In this document: piece by piece, positions 16,487 to 24,190 of the stretch
Layout of the letters: each line of letters starts with the position of its first letter
How positions within the stretch are numbered: the stretch's first letter is position 1
Assembly (NCBI RefSeq): GCF_000732925.1
Contig: NZ_CP008953.1
Span: 8,549,001 to 8,613,000, forward strand
Direction: 5' to 3'
Source of the DNA: Amycolatopsis japonica
Lineage (GTDB): Bacteria; Actinomycetota; Actinomycetes; Mycobacteriales; Pseudonocardiaceae
DNA length: 64,000 nt
Translations under genes and position numbers: made by a program
The notes under the pieces: generated by a model
Told to the model about the DNA's origin: nothing
Database searches by the model: none
The model's input: the letters and a program-made list of their open reading frames with translations, nothing else

Positions 16487-16879
16487 ATGAACCCCGGCGA
16501 AACGCTCCTCAGCACGTCGCGCACCTTCCAACTGTGGCGATACGGCGCAGGGCACTCACAGTTGATCCTCCGGTCCGGGTTCAGGCCGCAGGCCGATCCT
16601 GTCGAACTTCTCTTCGAAGGCGTCCGGTCGGTGCGCTTCGAGAACCTTCACTTCCCCGAACTGACCGTATGGAGAGACGAAGACGAAGTCATCGAGACCG
16701 AGAAGTACCGCATGTACAACCTGCGGATCGAATTGAGATCCCCGAAGCACACAGGCGTGATCACCGCCGGTCGCATGACCTACATCGACGGGACCTACAC
16801 CGACGGCACGATCAAATGGTGGGTGACCTCCCCGCGCGGCGAGGAAATCGGCGGCGGAGCCCGGCCCACCTGCGAGTGA
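16487..16879 (+). CDS. Hypothetical protein (130 aa)
   Basis: From ATG 16487 the product is 130 residues and appears all-beta: TFQLWRYGAGHSQLILRSG, VELLFEGVRSVRFENLHFPELTVW, RMYNLRIELRSPKHTGVITAG and YIDGTYTDGTIKWWVTS. No signal peptide or membrane segment is visible. I do not recognise the family. A -10-like CATACT (16475-16480) lies 6 bases before the ATG, suggesting a leaderless start. The segment upstream of 16487, including the palindrome, is unlikely to be coding. It is followed closely by dusB on the same strand. Confidence 0.65.
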   Translation: MNPGETLLSTSRTFQLWRYGAGHSQLILRSGFRPQADPVELLFEGVRSVRFENLHFPELTVWRDEDEVIETEKYRMYNLRIELRSPKHTGVITAGRMTYIDGTYTDGTIKWWVTSPRGEEIGGGARPTCE

Positions 16880-16897
16880 CAGACACCACAGGCGACA

Positions 16898-18043
16898 ATG
16901 GAGGACGTGACAGCCACCTTGAGCAAGCCCAGCCTGAAGATCGGCCCCTACGAGGTCGATCCGCCGGTCGTGCTCGCTCCCATGGCGGGTATCACCAACG
17001 TCGCGTTCCGGCAGCTGTGCCAGGAGTACGGCGCCGGCATCTACGTCTGCGAGATGATCACCGCCCGCGCGGTGGTCGAACGGCATCCCGGCACCATGCA
17101 CATGATGACCTTCGGCGAGAACGAAAAGCCCAGGTCCATGCAGCTTTACGGGGTCGACCCGAAGACCATGGCCGAGGCCGTCCGCATCATCACCGGTGAG
17201 GGGCTCGCCGACCACATCGACAGCAACTTCGGCTGCCCGGTGGCAAAGGTGACGCGCAAGGGCGGCGGCGCGGCGTTGCCGTTCAAGCGCAAGCTGTTCG
17301 CCGACATCGTGCGCGAGTCGGCGAAGGCCGCGGCCGAGGCGGGGGTGCCGTTCACGGTCAAGTTCCGGGTGGGCATCGACGACGACCACCTGACCTACCT
17401 CGACGCCGGGCGCATCGCCGAGGCGGAGGGCGCGGCGGCGGTCAGCCTGCACGCGCGCACCGCCGCGCAGCGTTACTCCGGCCAGGCCGACTGGACGAAG
17501 ATCGCGGCGCTCAAGGAGGCCGTCACCAGCATCCCGGTGCTCGGCAACGGCGACATCTTCTCCGCCGAGGACGCGCTTCGCATGGTCGACGAGACCGGCT
17601 GCGACGGCGTCGTCGTCGGCCGCGGCTGCTTGGGCAGGCCGTGGCTGTTCGGTGAACTGGAGGCCGCCTTCGGCGGTCGCCCGCAGCCGACGCCGCCGAA
17701 TCTCGGCGAGGTCGCGAAGGTGCTGCGCCGCCACACGGAACTGCTCGTCGAGCACGACGGCCACGACAAGGCCATGCGCGACATCCGCAAGCACATGGCT
17801 TGGTACTTCATGGGTTTCCCGGTCGGTTCGGAGCTGCGACGCGGTTTCGCGATGCTCTCCAGCATGGACCAGCTCGACGACCTGATCGCCAAGCTCGACC
17901 ACGACGCGCCGTTCCCCACGGCGGCCACCGGTCCGCGCGGGCGGCAGGGTTCGCCCGGCAAGGTCACGCTGCCGCACGGCTGGCTCGACGACCCGGACGA
18001 CGACTGCGTCCCCGAAGCCGAGGACATGCACTCGGGCGGCTGA
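16898..18043 (+). CDS. dusB: tRNA-dihydrouridine synthase, DusB type
   Basis: The 381-residue protein has the FMN TIM-barrel of Dus enzymes. VVLAPMAGITNVAFRQLC starts the barrel, SMQLYG and HIDSNFGCPVAKVTRKGGG include the catalytic Cys (NFGCP), and VSLHARTAAQRYSGQADW and IPVLGNGDIFSAEDA complete the FMN-binding site. GCDGVVVGRGCLGRPWLF is the C-terminal phosphate-binding loop, followed by the helical tRNA-binding domain. It reduces uridine in tRNA to dihydrouridine. ATG 16898 and GTG 16907 are both possible starts, because GGAGG lies between them. A bidirectional terminator follows. Confidence 0.95.
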   Translation: MEDVTATLSKPSLKIGPYEVDPPVVLAPMAGITNVAFRQLCQEYGAGIYVCEMITARAVVERHPGTMHMMTFGENEKPRSMQLYGVDPKTMAEAVRIITGEGLADHIDSNFGCPVAKVTRKGGGAALPFKRKLFADIVRESAKAAAEAGVPFTVKFRVGIDDDHLTYLDAGRIAEAEGAAAVSLHARTAAQRYSGQADWTKIAALKEAVTSIPVLGNGDIFSAEDALRMVDETGCDGVVVGRGCLGRPWLFGELEAAFGGRPQPTPPNLGEVAKVLRRHTELLVEHDGHDKAMRDIRKHMAWYFMGFPVGSELRRGFAMLSSMDQLDDLIAKLDHDAPFPTAATGPRGRQGSPGKVTLPHGWLDDPDDDCVPEAEDMHSGG

Positions 18044-18050
18044 AACGAAA

Positions 18051-18078
18051 AACGCTCCCGCCGGGCGGCGGGAGCGTT
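18051..18078. terminator. Bidirectional hairpin terminator after dusB
   Basis: A perfect 12-bp stem (18051-18062 with 18067-18078) closes a GGGC loop. It has A-rich sequence on the left and TTTCGTTC on the right, so it can act on dusB and on the convergent small secreted protein gene. Confidence 0.8.
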
Positions 18079-18089
18079 TCGTTCACGAC

Positions 18090-18374
18090 TCAGGTTCCCC
18101 TGGTCTTGTAGGCGAACTTCCACTGGTCGTGGTCGACCTCGAAGCACCGCATGGTGATCGTGTAATACCGGGCCATGTTGCTCTGCTCGATGAGACACGC
18201 CTCGTAGGTCGGGTACGGCCCGAGATGACACCCCGGGTTGCCGTCACAGACCCCGAGCACCGAAACCGGTGCCTCCTGCGCGACCGCGACATTCGCCGCG
18301 GTGACACCGATTCCGCCCGCGAGCGCGACGGAAGCGGCGCCGACGGCGAGCCGGCGCCTCCAACTGTTCGACAT
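18090..18374 (-). CDS. Small secreted protein with disulfide-capable cysteines
   Basis: The 94-residue protein has a basic start (MSNSWRRRLAVG), a hydrophobic core (AASVALAGGIGVTAANV) and a likely signal-peptidase site at AVA-QEA. The mature peptide of about 63 residues has four Cys (GVCDGNPGC, EACLIEQ, MRCFEVD), enough for two disulfides. The fold is not recognised. The spacing resembles small secreted actinobacterial peptides of unknown role. A signal sequence with conserved charge pattern supports it as a real gene. Confidence 0.68.
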   Translation of the reverse strand: MSNSWRRRLAVGAASVALAGGIGVTAANVAVAQEAPVSVLGVCDGNPGCHLGPYPTYEACLIEQSNMARYYTITMRCFEVDHDQWKFAYKTRGT

Positions 18375-18496
18375 GTGATACCCCAGTTTCCCCAGTGCGG
18401 CCGAAGATCGGCAGCGCGCTCATTAGACGATCAACGAACACTCGTCGTCAATCCCTTGCCGCTTGCCGGAAACCGGAGACCCGTAAAGTCGGCGTC

Positions 18497-19330
18497 GTGA
18501 TCGAGCAGCTGAGCATCCCCACCGCGGCCGGTTCCTTCGACGCCATCACGGCGGGCCCCGAAGACGGCCGTCCCGTCCTGCTGCTGCACGGGTTTCCCGA
18601 GGCCGCGGTGGAGTGGGAGCACCAGGTCGCGACGCTCGGCGTGCTCGGTTATCGCGCGGTCGCCCCGGATCAGCGCGGATACTCGCCGGACGTCCGGCCG
18701 GAACAGGCCTCCGAGTACGGGATCGACGACCTCGTCGGTGACGTCATCGCGATCGCGGATCGCTTGGGGTGGAACGAATTCGATCTCGTCGGACACGACT
18801 GGGGCGGCGCGGTCGCGTGGTGGACGGCCGACGCGCATCCCGCCAGGCTCCGCAGTCTCGCCGTGATTTCGACGCCGCATCCGGCAGCACTGGCGGAGGC
18901 CATGAAGACCGACGAGGACCAGCATCTCCGTTCGGCGTACATGACCGAATGGCGGCAGACCCGCGTCACCGAACGGCGGATGCTCGAGAACAACGCCGAC
19001 GCGCTGCGCCGCATGTTCGACTGGAAAGTGCCGCCGAGCAAGATCGACGAGTACATCCAGCGTCTGTCCGAGCCGGGCGCGCTGACCGCCGCGCTCAACT
19101 GGTACCGCGCCGGCCGTCCCGGCGGGAAGATCGGGCCGATCGAGGTTCCGACGCTCTACATCTGGAGCACCGAGGACGCCGCCTTCGGTTCGACGGCCGC
19201 GCTCGACACCGCGAACCGGGTCACCGGCCCGTACCGCTTCGAGATGATCGAGGACGTCTCTCACTGGGTCGTGGAGGAGGCTCCCGAGGCCGTCACATCT
19301 TTGCTCGTGGAGCACCTTTCATCCCACTAA
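18497..19330 (+). CDS. Alpha/beta hydrolase, epoxide hydrolase-like
   Basis: GTG 18497 lies 7 bases after a -10 box TAAAGT (18484-18489), favouring a leaderless start and a 277-residue protein. The oxyanion motif LLLHGFPEA, the nucleophile elbow VGHDWGG (Asp rather than Ser, so an epoxide-hydrolase/dehalogenase-type nucleophile), a cap domain around residues 120-200 and the late ISHWVVEE-like segment (EDVSHWVVEEAPEAV, catalytic His) are all visible. LYIWSTEDAAFG probably carries the acid. It likely opens epoxides or hydrolyses related substrates. No pathway neighbour gives the substrate. Confidence 0.88.
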   Translation: MIEQLSIPTAAGSFDAITAGPEDGRPVLLLHGFPEAAVEWEHQVATLGVLGYRAVAPDQRGYSPDVRPEQASEYGIDDLVGDVIAIADRLGWNEFDLVGHDWGGAVAWWTADAHPARLRSLAVISTPHPAALAEAMKTDEDQHLRSAYMTEWRQTRVTERRMLENNADALRRMFDWKVPPSKIDEYIQRLSEPGALTAALNWYRAGRPGGKIGPIEVPTLYIWSTEDAAFGSTAALDTANRVTGPYRFEMIEDVSHWVVEEAPEAVTSLLVEHLSSH

Positions 19331-19388
19331 CAGGGGTAACTCTGGTCGCGGTACCGGTTACAGCGAGCCTGCTGGTTCAGTGGGTCCG

Positions 19389-19952
19389 ATGAACAACATG
19401 ACCGAAGTGGACACCGAACGCATCGTCTACGTCACCGAGGACGGCGAGCCGACCGGCGAAACCGCGCCCAAGCTGGCCGCGCACCACGAGCACACCCGGC
19501 TGCACCTGGCGTTCTCCTGCTATCTGTTGCGCGGGAGCGACCAGTCCCTGCTGATCACCAGCCGCGCCGCCACCAAGAAGGTGTGGCCTCGTGTGTGGAC
19601 CAACAGTGTCTGCGGGCACCCCGCGCCGGGTGAACCGATCGAGGAGGCCGTCCGGCGCCGCGCCGCCTTCGAGCTCGGGCTGCCGCGGCTGAACGGGCTC
19701 CGGTGCGTCCTTCCGGCCTACCGTTATTCCACTCCGCCGTTCGAAGGCGTGGTCGAGAACGAGTTCTGCCCGGTCTTCGTCGCCTGGGTCGACGACGATC
19801 CGGAACCGCATCCCGACGAGGTCGGCGAGTGGCGCTGGCTGAGCTGGAACGATTACGCACTGTTGCTGAATGACGATGTGACTGACGTGAGTTACTGGGC
19901 GAAGGATCAGTTTTCGCAGCTCAAGGACACCGAGCCGTTTTCGTCCTTATGA
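19389..19952 (+). CDS. idi: Isopentenyl-diphosphate delta-isomerase, type I
   Basis: The protein of about 187 residues is a Nudix-fold isomerase. RLHLAFSCYLL starts the fold, WTNSVCGHPAPGEP contains the catalytic Cys, VENEFCPVFVA the catalytic Glu region, and EWRWLSWNDY the conserved Trp that sits over the carbocation. It interconverts isopentenyl and dimethylallyl diphosphate for isoprenoid synthesis. Starts at 19380 (GTG), 19389 (ATG) and 19398 (ATG) are all in frame; 19389 is a compromise. It stands alone, without other isoprenoid genes nearby. Confidence 0.95.
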   Translation: MNNMTEVDTERIVYVTEDGEPTGETAPKLAAHHEHTRLHLAFSCYLLRGSDQSLLITSRAATKKVWPRVWTNSVCGHPAPGEPIEEAVRRRAAFELGLPRLNGLRCVLPAYRYSTPPFEGVVENEFCPVFVAWVDDDPEPHPDEVGEWRWLSWNDYALLLNDDVTDVSYWAKDQFSQLKDTEPFSSL

Positions 19953-20080
19953 AAAGACACTTCGGTGCGTGACAATGGCGCCGAACCGTCGTCCTCTTGA
20001 GCGATATTCACTTTGGCCCGTACTCATACCTCAAGAGATCCCTCCTATACGACGAAAACCAATTCGTGGCGGAGGTGAGC

Positions 20081-20794
20081 GTGGCAGCCGACGACGAGGC
20101 CGCGCTCCCACCGGGCGCGCCGACCACCGATCTGCTCAGTCTCCACGAGTCGATCGCCGGGGTATTGGCCACGCAGGGCGACTGGCGGCGCGCGTATCAC
20201 CACCTCAAATCCGCCTTCGACCTCGCCAGGGCCGGCAGCCTGCGGGACACACTGACGTCCAGTTACAACCGCCGCTACCTCGACCAGTGGCTGCACGGCC
20301 CGGCCGTCGACCACCGCGGCCCGCCGGGCGTCGCGATCGCGCTGGTCGACCTCGACCTGTTCAAGGACGTCAACGACACTTTCGGGCATCTGGTGGGTGA
20401 TCGGGTGCTCCGCGAGGTGGCCGACCTGCTGCAACAGGGACTTCCGCCGGAGGCGTTCTGCGCCCGCTACGGCGGCGAGGAGTTCGCGCTCGTCATCCCG
20501 GACGTCGACGCCGCCCGCGCCGTGCGCATCGCCGACACCGCCCGTATCCGGGTGGCCCGCCATCCGTGGCGCCGCATCCGCCCGGGCCTGTCGGTGACGA
20601 TCAGCGTGGGGCTCGCGCACGAAAGCCGGATGGAGCCGGATCTCGCGGCCGAACCGGAACGGCAGTTGCGCAGTGCCGACACTTTGTTGTATATGGCGAA
20701 ACGGGCGGGACGAAACAAAGTGGCCTATCAGGATAGGGAATCGTCGCGCACGATTCCGCATCCGATGAACACGGCGGAGTCCGCGGGCGCTTAG
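20081..20794 (+). CDS. GGDEF-domain protein, putative diguanylate cyclase
   Basis: GTG 20081 has an ideal GGAGG 5 bases upstream, giving 237 residues. An N-terminal helical stretch (LLSLHESIAGVLATQGDW, AYHHLKSAFDLARAG) precedes the GGDEF domain from SLRDTLTSSYNRRYLDQW. The active loop is GGEEF (131-135) with ALVDLDLFKDVNDTFGH metal and guanine residues intact, so c-di-GMP synthesis is expected. The RxxD inhibitory site is absent: the corresponding residues are PPEA. No membrane or known sensor domain is seen, so the protein is probably cytoplasmic. RsiG, a likely c-di-GMP effector, lies 18 kb away. Confidence 0.88.
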   Translation: MAADDEAALPPGAPTTDLLSLHESIAGVLATQGDWRRAYHHLKSAFDLARAGSLRDTLTSSYNRRYLDQWLHGPAVDHRGPPGVAIALVDLDLFKDVNDTFGHLVGDRVLREVADLLQQGLPPEAFCARYGGEEFALVIPDVDAARAVRIADTARIRVARHPWRRIRPGLSVTISVGLAHESRMEPDLAAEPERQLRSADTLLYMAKRAGRNKVAYQDRESSRTIPHPMNTAESAGA

Positions 20795-21013
20795 CCCACT
20801 CGCCGCCACTCACACAGTCAACCGTCGCACTCTGCGTAGCGGTTTCGCACCTTTTAACGCAGCTTTAACCACGACCGCTCACCCGATCGCATGGACCGTT
20901 CGGCGCTTCTCGGTACCTTGGGTGAAGAAAATTCCGGGATGGTTGTCGTCACGAACCTGAGGTGTCCGTACGATAACGAAAGAGCTTCGACGCCAGGCCT
21001 GAAAGGAGACCGA

Positions 21014-23014
21014 GTGCCCGACGAGCACCACACCCCGGGGACCGGTCGCCACAGCAACACCGACAGGAATGCCGGTGAGCGCGGCCGCCGGGCCCGACGC
21101 CGCTCGATGGACACCCACGGCGGGATCAGCGTTTCCGACGTCGTCGCACGTCATACCGGTGAACGCCCGATCTTCGACCCCTCCGCCGAGGCGCCCGCTC
21201 CGCGTCGTCTCCGGCAGAGCGAGCCGTCGCCGGAGCCTCCGAGACCCGGTGCGCGAGCCGCCCGGACGGAGCCGCCCGCACCTCGCCGTCCTCGGCCCGC
21301 CGCGCCCGCCGAGAGCCCGGCACCCCCTCCCCGCGCGGCCAAACCCGCCGCCCCGCGTGCCCAGATGCCGCCGCGTGGCCCGCAGCCCGACGAGACCCAG
21401 CGTCCGCCTCGAGCGCGCCAGCCGCGCCGCGCCACGCAGGCCGCGCCCAGCCCCGAAGCGCCGACGCAGCGCCGCCCGCCCGTGGTCGGCCCGGGCGCGC
21501 AGCAGCAACCCGCGGTACCGCCGCCCCCGCGTCGTCCTCGCCGTCCGGTGCAACGGCCGGTGCAGCAGGCGCCCGCCCCACAGTCGCCGGGTGTCCCGCC
21601 GCGGTCCGAGATGGACCGGCTCACGATGACCGACGAGCTCGAGGCGATCGACGACGCGACGATCACCAAACGCAAGATCGACCACACGCTCGCCCGGTTC
21701 TCCGCCGCGCACGACGAACTCGAGGCCGAAGAGGCCAAGAAGCGTGAGCGCCGCGAGCGGCTCGCCCTGCGCCCCGCCGCGCTGCTGGAGCAGACCCGCA
21801 CGGCCTTGCAGCGGGTGGTCACGACCACCGATCCCGAGCCTGCCGCGGCCGCCGAGGAGTCCGCGCCGCAGACCCGGCTGCAGGAGAAGAAGGAACGCAA
21901 GACCAGGCAGACGGCCAAGGCGGGCCGGATCGCCGCCGCCGTGGTCGCCGCGCTCGTGTTCCTCTCCATCGGTTCGGCTTGGGGCGCGCAGACCTGGTTC
22001 GACGCGAAGTTCAACAACGTCGCCTCGCTCGACGAGGACTCGGCCGACATCCAGGACGCCGCCGGCCAGACCGGCGACGAGAACTTCCTGATGGTCGGCT
22101 CCGACACCCGTGACGGCGCGGCCGCCGAAGACGGTGTCGGCGACGCCGAGGGCACCCCGGGTGCCCGCTCGGACACGGTGATGATCGCGCACGTCCCCGC
22201 CGACCGGCAGCGCGTCGTCATGGTGTCCTTCCCGCGCGACCTCGAGATCAGCCGCCCCGAATGCAAGCGCTGGGACCCGGCGACGTCGTCGTACTCGGAC
22301 CAGACCTCGCCGGCGCAGAAGATCGCGAAGCTGAACACCGCCTACGCGGTCGGCGGCCCGCAGTGCGTCACGAAGGTCATCCAGCAGATCACCGGCATGA
22401 AGATGAACCACTTCGTCGGGATCGACTTCAACGGCTTCAAATCCATGGTCGACGCCGTGCAGGGCGTCACCGTGTACAACGAGAAGCCGGTCGACGACAC
22501 CACGCTGGGCATGATCATCCCGCAGGCGGGCGAGGTGCGGATCTCCGGCGATCAGGCGCTGAACTACGTCCGGGCGCGGCACGTCAAGGGCGACCCGACG
22601 TCGGACTACGGCCGGATCAAACGGCAGCAGGCCTTCCTCGGCGCGCTGCTGAAGACGGTGATGTCGAAGGACGTCATCCTGGACACCGGCAAGCTCAGCG
22701 GCTTCATCGACGCGTTCGCCAAGGCCACCTTCGGTGAGAACCTCGGCATCAAGCAGATGATGACGCTGGCGAAGTCGATGCGCGGGATGGGCTCGGACAA
22801 GGTCAAGTTCCTCACCGTGCCCACCACCGAAGAGGCGAACAAACGCGGCAACGAGGTGTTGCTGCAGAGCAAGGCGAAGGCCGTCTTCGACGCGTTGATC
22901 AACAACACGCCGCTGGAAGAGAAGGCCCCGGCGCCTCCCGCGAGCGACACGGCCTCGCCCCCGACCAGCTCCGCCAAGTCGGGCGGCGCCAAGAAGAGCA
23001 GCAGCTCAGGCTGA
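21014..23014 (+). CDS. LytR-CpsA-Psr (LCP) family cell-wall glycopolymer ligase
   Basis: GTG 21014 with AAAGGAG gives 666 residues. The first 200 residues are a Pro/Arg/Ala-rich cytoplasmic region of low complexity. A charged helix (ELEAEEAKKRERRERLALR) leads to one membrane segment at about 311-331 (RIAAAVVAALVFLSIGSAW). The extracellular LCP domain has GDENFLMVGSDTRDG, ARSDTVMIAHV, VSFPRDLEI, NHFVGIDFNGF and YVRARH, including the conserved Asp and Arg residues that bind the polyprenyl pyrophosphate. LCP enzymes attach arabinogalactan or teichoic-acid-like polymers to peptidoglycan. The long basic Pro-rich cytoplasmic tail may be phosphorylated or bind division proteins (inference). The C-terminus is Ser/Lys-rich. 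Confidence 0.92.
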   Translation: MPDEHHTPGTGRHSNTDRNAGERGRRARRRSMDTHGGISVSDVVARHTGERPIFDPSAEAPAPRRLRQSEPSPEPPRPGARAARTEPPAPRRPRPAAPAESPAPPPRAAKPAAPRAQMPPRGPQPDETQRPPRARQPRRATQAAPSPEAPTQRRPPVVGPGAQQQPAVPPPPRRPRRPVQRPVQQAPAPQSPGVPPRSEMDRLTMTDELEAIDDATITKRKIDHTLARFSAAHDELEAEEAKKRERRERLALRPAALLEQTRTALQRVVTTTDPEPAAAAEESAPQTRLQEKKERKTRQTAKAGRIAAAVVAALVFLSIGSAWGAQTWFDAKFNNVASLDEDSADIQDAAGQTGDENFLMVGSDTRDGAAAEDGVGDAEGTPGARSDTVMIAHVPADRQRVVMVSFPRDLEISRPECKRWDPATSSYSDQTSPAQKIAKLNTAYAVGGPQCVTKVIQQITGMKMNHFVGIDFNGFKSMVDAVQGVTVYNEKPVDDTTLGMIIPQAGEVRISGDQALNYVRARHVKGDPTSDYGRIKRQQAFLGALLKTVMSKDVILDTGKLSGFIDAFAKATFGENLGIKQMMTLAKSMRGMGSDKVKFLTVPTTEEANKRGNEVLLQSKAKAVFDALINNTPLEEKAPAPPASDTASPPTSSAKSGGAKKSSSSG

Positions 23015-23033
23015 GGATCATTCGTTAGTCCGG

Positions 23034-23088
23034 GTTCATGTCAGGTTCACTCTGGGATGCGGCTTTTGGCCTCTGTTCCCCGTAGGGT
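23034..23088 (+). promoter_or_regulatory. PHO box and -10 element of phoU
   Basis: GTTCA occurs at 23034-23038 and 23045-23049, exactly 11 bases apart, the repeat spacing of PhoP-binding PHO boxes (GTTCAC-type). TAGGGT at 23083-23088 is a -10 box, 6 bases before the phoU ATG. Confidence 0.65.
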
Positions 23089-23094
23089 TGGGCC

Positions 23095-23757
23095 ATGCGT
23101 GAGGCTTACCATGTCGAACTCGAACAGCTCGCCGAGAACCTAGCGAGCATGTCCCTCCAGGTCGCCGATGCGATGGAGCGGGCGACCCGGGCGTTGCTCG
23201 AGGTCGATCTCGGGCTCGCCGAGCAGGTCATCAGCGACGACGCGAAGGTCGACGACGCGCGCGCCGAATGCGAGGAGCAGGCGTACGCGCTGCTGGCCCT
23301 GCAGGCACCCGTCGCGACCGACCTCCGGACCGTGCTCGCCGCGATCCACGCGGCGGAAAGCCTGGAGCGGATGGGCGATCTGGCGCTGCACGTGGCCAAG
23401 GCCGCGCGCCGCCGTCACCCGGACCCCGTACTGCCCGAAGAGGTGAAGGCGGACTTCGCCAAGATGGGCGAGGTCGGCGTGAGCCTGGCCCGTCAGGTCG
23501 AGCAGGTCATCAAGTCCAAGGACGTCGAGGCCGCCCGCACGATCGAGTCGGACGACGACGAGGTCGACGAGATCCACAAGCATCTGTTCACGGTCATCAT
23601 GGACCGGAACTGGGACCACGGCGTCGCCGCGGCCGTGGACGTCACCCTGCTGGGCCGCTTCTACGAGCGCTTCGCCGACCACGCCGTCTCGGTCGCGCGC
23701 CGGATGATCTTCGTGGTGACCGGCAAGATGCCTGGTTACGGACCCGACGAGCTTTAA
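23095..23757 (+). CDS. phoU: Phosphate transport system regulator PhoU
   Basis: The 220-residue all-helical protein has two PhoU repeats: VADAMERATRALLEVDLGLAEQVISDD split over the first, and VEAARTIESDDDEVDEIHKHLF in the second, each with the acidic metal-binding pattern. AAESLERMGDLALHVAKAA and FYERFADHAVSVARRMIF are the characteristic E-R-x-x-D/H motifs. PhoU links the Pst transporter to the phosphate two-component system and keeps the Pho regulon repressed when phosphate is high. The mRNA is probably leaderless. The pst operon lies immediately downstream on the opposite strand, so the two units converge on the repeat-rich gap 23758-24190. Confidence 0.94.
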   Translation: MREAYHVELEQLAENLASMSLQVADAMERATRALLEVDLGLAEQVISDDAKVDDARAECEEQAYALLALQAPVATDLRTVLAAIHAAESLERMGDLALHVAKAARRRHPDPVLPEEVKADFAKMGEVGVSLARQVEQVIKSKDVEAARTIESDDDEVDEIHKHLFTVIMDRNWDHGVAAAVDVTLLGRFYERFADHAVSVARRMIFVVTGKMPGYGPDEL

Positions 23758-23792
23758 GGGCTGAATGGGACTTTCCCCGCATGAGACGTAGC

Positions 23793-23835
23793 GAAGGGGC
23801 CCTTCACCGCATCTAACGCGGTGAAGGGCCCCTTC
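23793..23835. repeat. Intergenic palindrome, TGAAGG-type family copy 2
   Basis: Perfect 18-bp arms (23793-23810 with 23818-23835) read GAAGGGGCCCTTCACCGC on the left. The loop is ATCTAAC. It lies 36 bases after the phoU stop and probably ends that transcript. The arm contains its own GAAGGGGCCCTTC dyad. Confidence 0.8.
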
Positions 23836-23880
23836 GTCATGCTGGCGCCGGACCGACATCGGTCGTTTCGCGTGACGGAA

Positions 23881-24022
23881 CGGACGACACGTGTGAGCTG
23901 GTGGACGACACACGTGATCCGAGGGACGACACGGCTGAGGCCGAGCTACGCGGCGAGCCGTCCCTCTGGACACGTGTGTCGTCCACTCCGTCACGCGTGT
24001 CGTCCGTCCAGTCACGCGTGAC
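23881..24022. repeat. 21-bp-phased GGACGACAC array with inverted copies
   Basis: GGACGACAC begins at 23882, 23903 and 23924, exactly 21 bases apart. Its complement GTGTCGTCC lies at 23976-23984 and 23997-24005, also 21 bases apart. The two halves pair imperfectly as one large inverted repeat (about 23881-23935 with 23953-24006). CACGTG and ACGCGT dyads alternate with the core, and a perfect GTCACGCGTGAC palindrome (24011-24022) ends the block. I see no coding potential. Confidence 0.75.
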
Positions 24023-24057
24023 GTCCCGCCGCCCGCCATCGCGCTGCGGGGGAAGGT

Positions 24058-24110
24058 GTTGCGAAAGCCACTTTCGCAACCTTCAACGTTGCGAAAGTGG
24101 CTTTCGCAAC
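24058..24110. repeat. Perfect 23-bp palindrome, GCGAAAG-CCA-CTTTCGC arms
   Basis: Arms 24058-24080 and 24088-24110 pair perfectly around a 7-nt loop, CTTCAAC. Each arm is itself a dyad, GCGAAAG-NNN-CTTTCGC, the same architecture as the TGAAGG family with a different core word. Confidence 0.8.
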
Positions 24111-24127
24111 GTCCACTCGACCCCCAA

Positions 24128-24182
24128 GCGCGTGAAGGCCCCCTTCCCTCGGCTCAGCCGAGGGAAGGGGGCCTTCACGCGC
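24128..24182. repeat. Intergenic palindrome, TGAAGG-type family copy 3; probable pst operon terminator
   Basis: A 26-bp perfect stem (24128-24153 with 24157-24182) has a TCA loop and contains GTGAAGGCCCCCTTCCC. It ends 8 bases from the pstB stop, so it is well placed as the operon terminator. Confidence 0.8.
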
Positions 24183-24190
24183 GACAAAGA

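Noticed and set aside
23881..24022. CRISPR array
   Set aside because: Repeats are only 9 bases at a 21-base period, with inverted copies and no cas gene.
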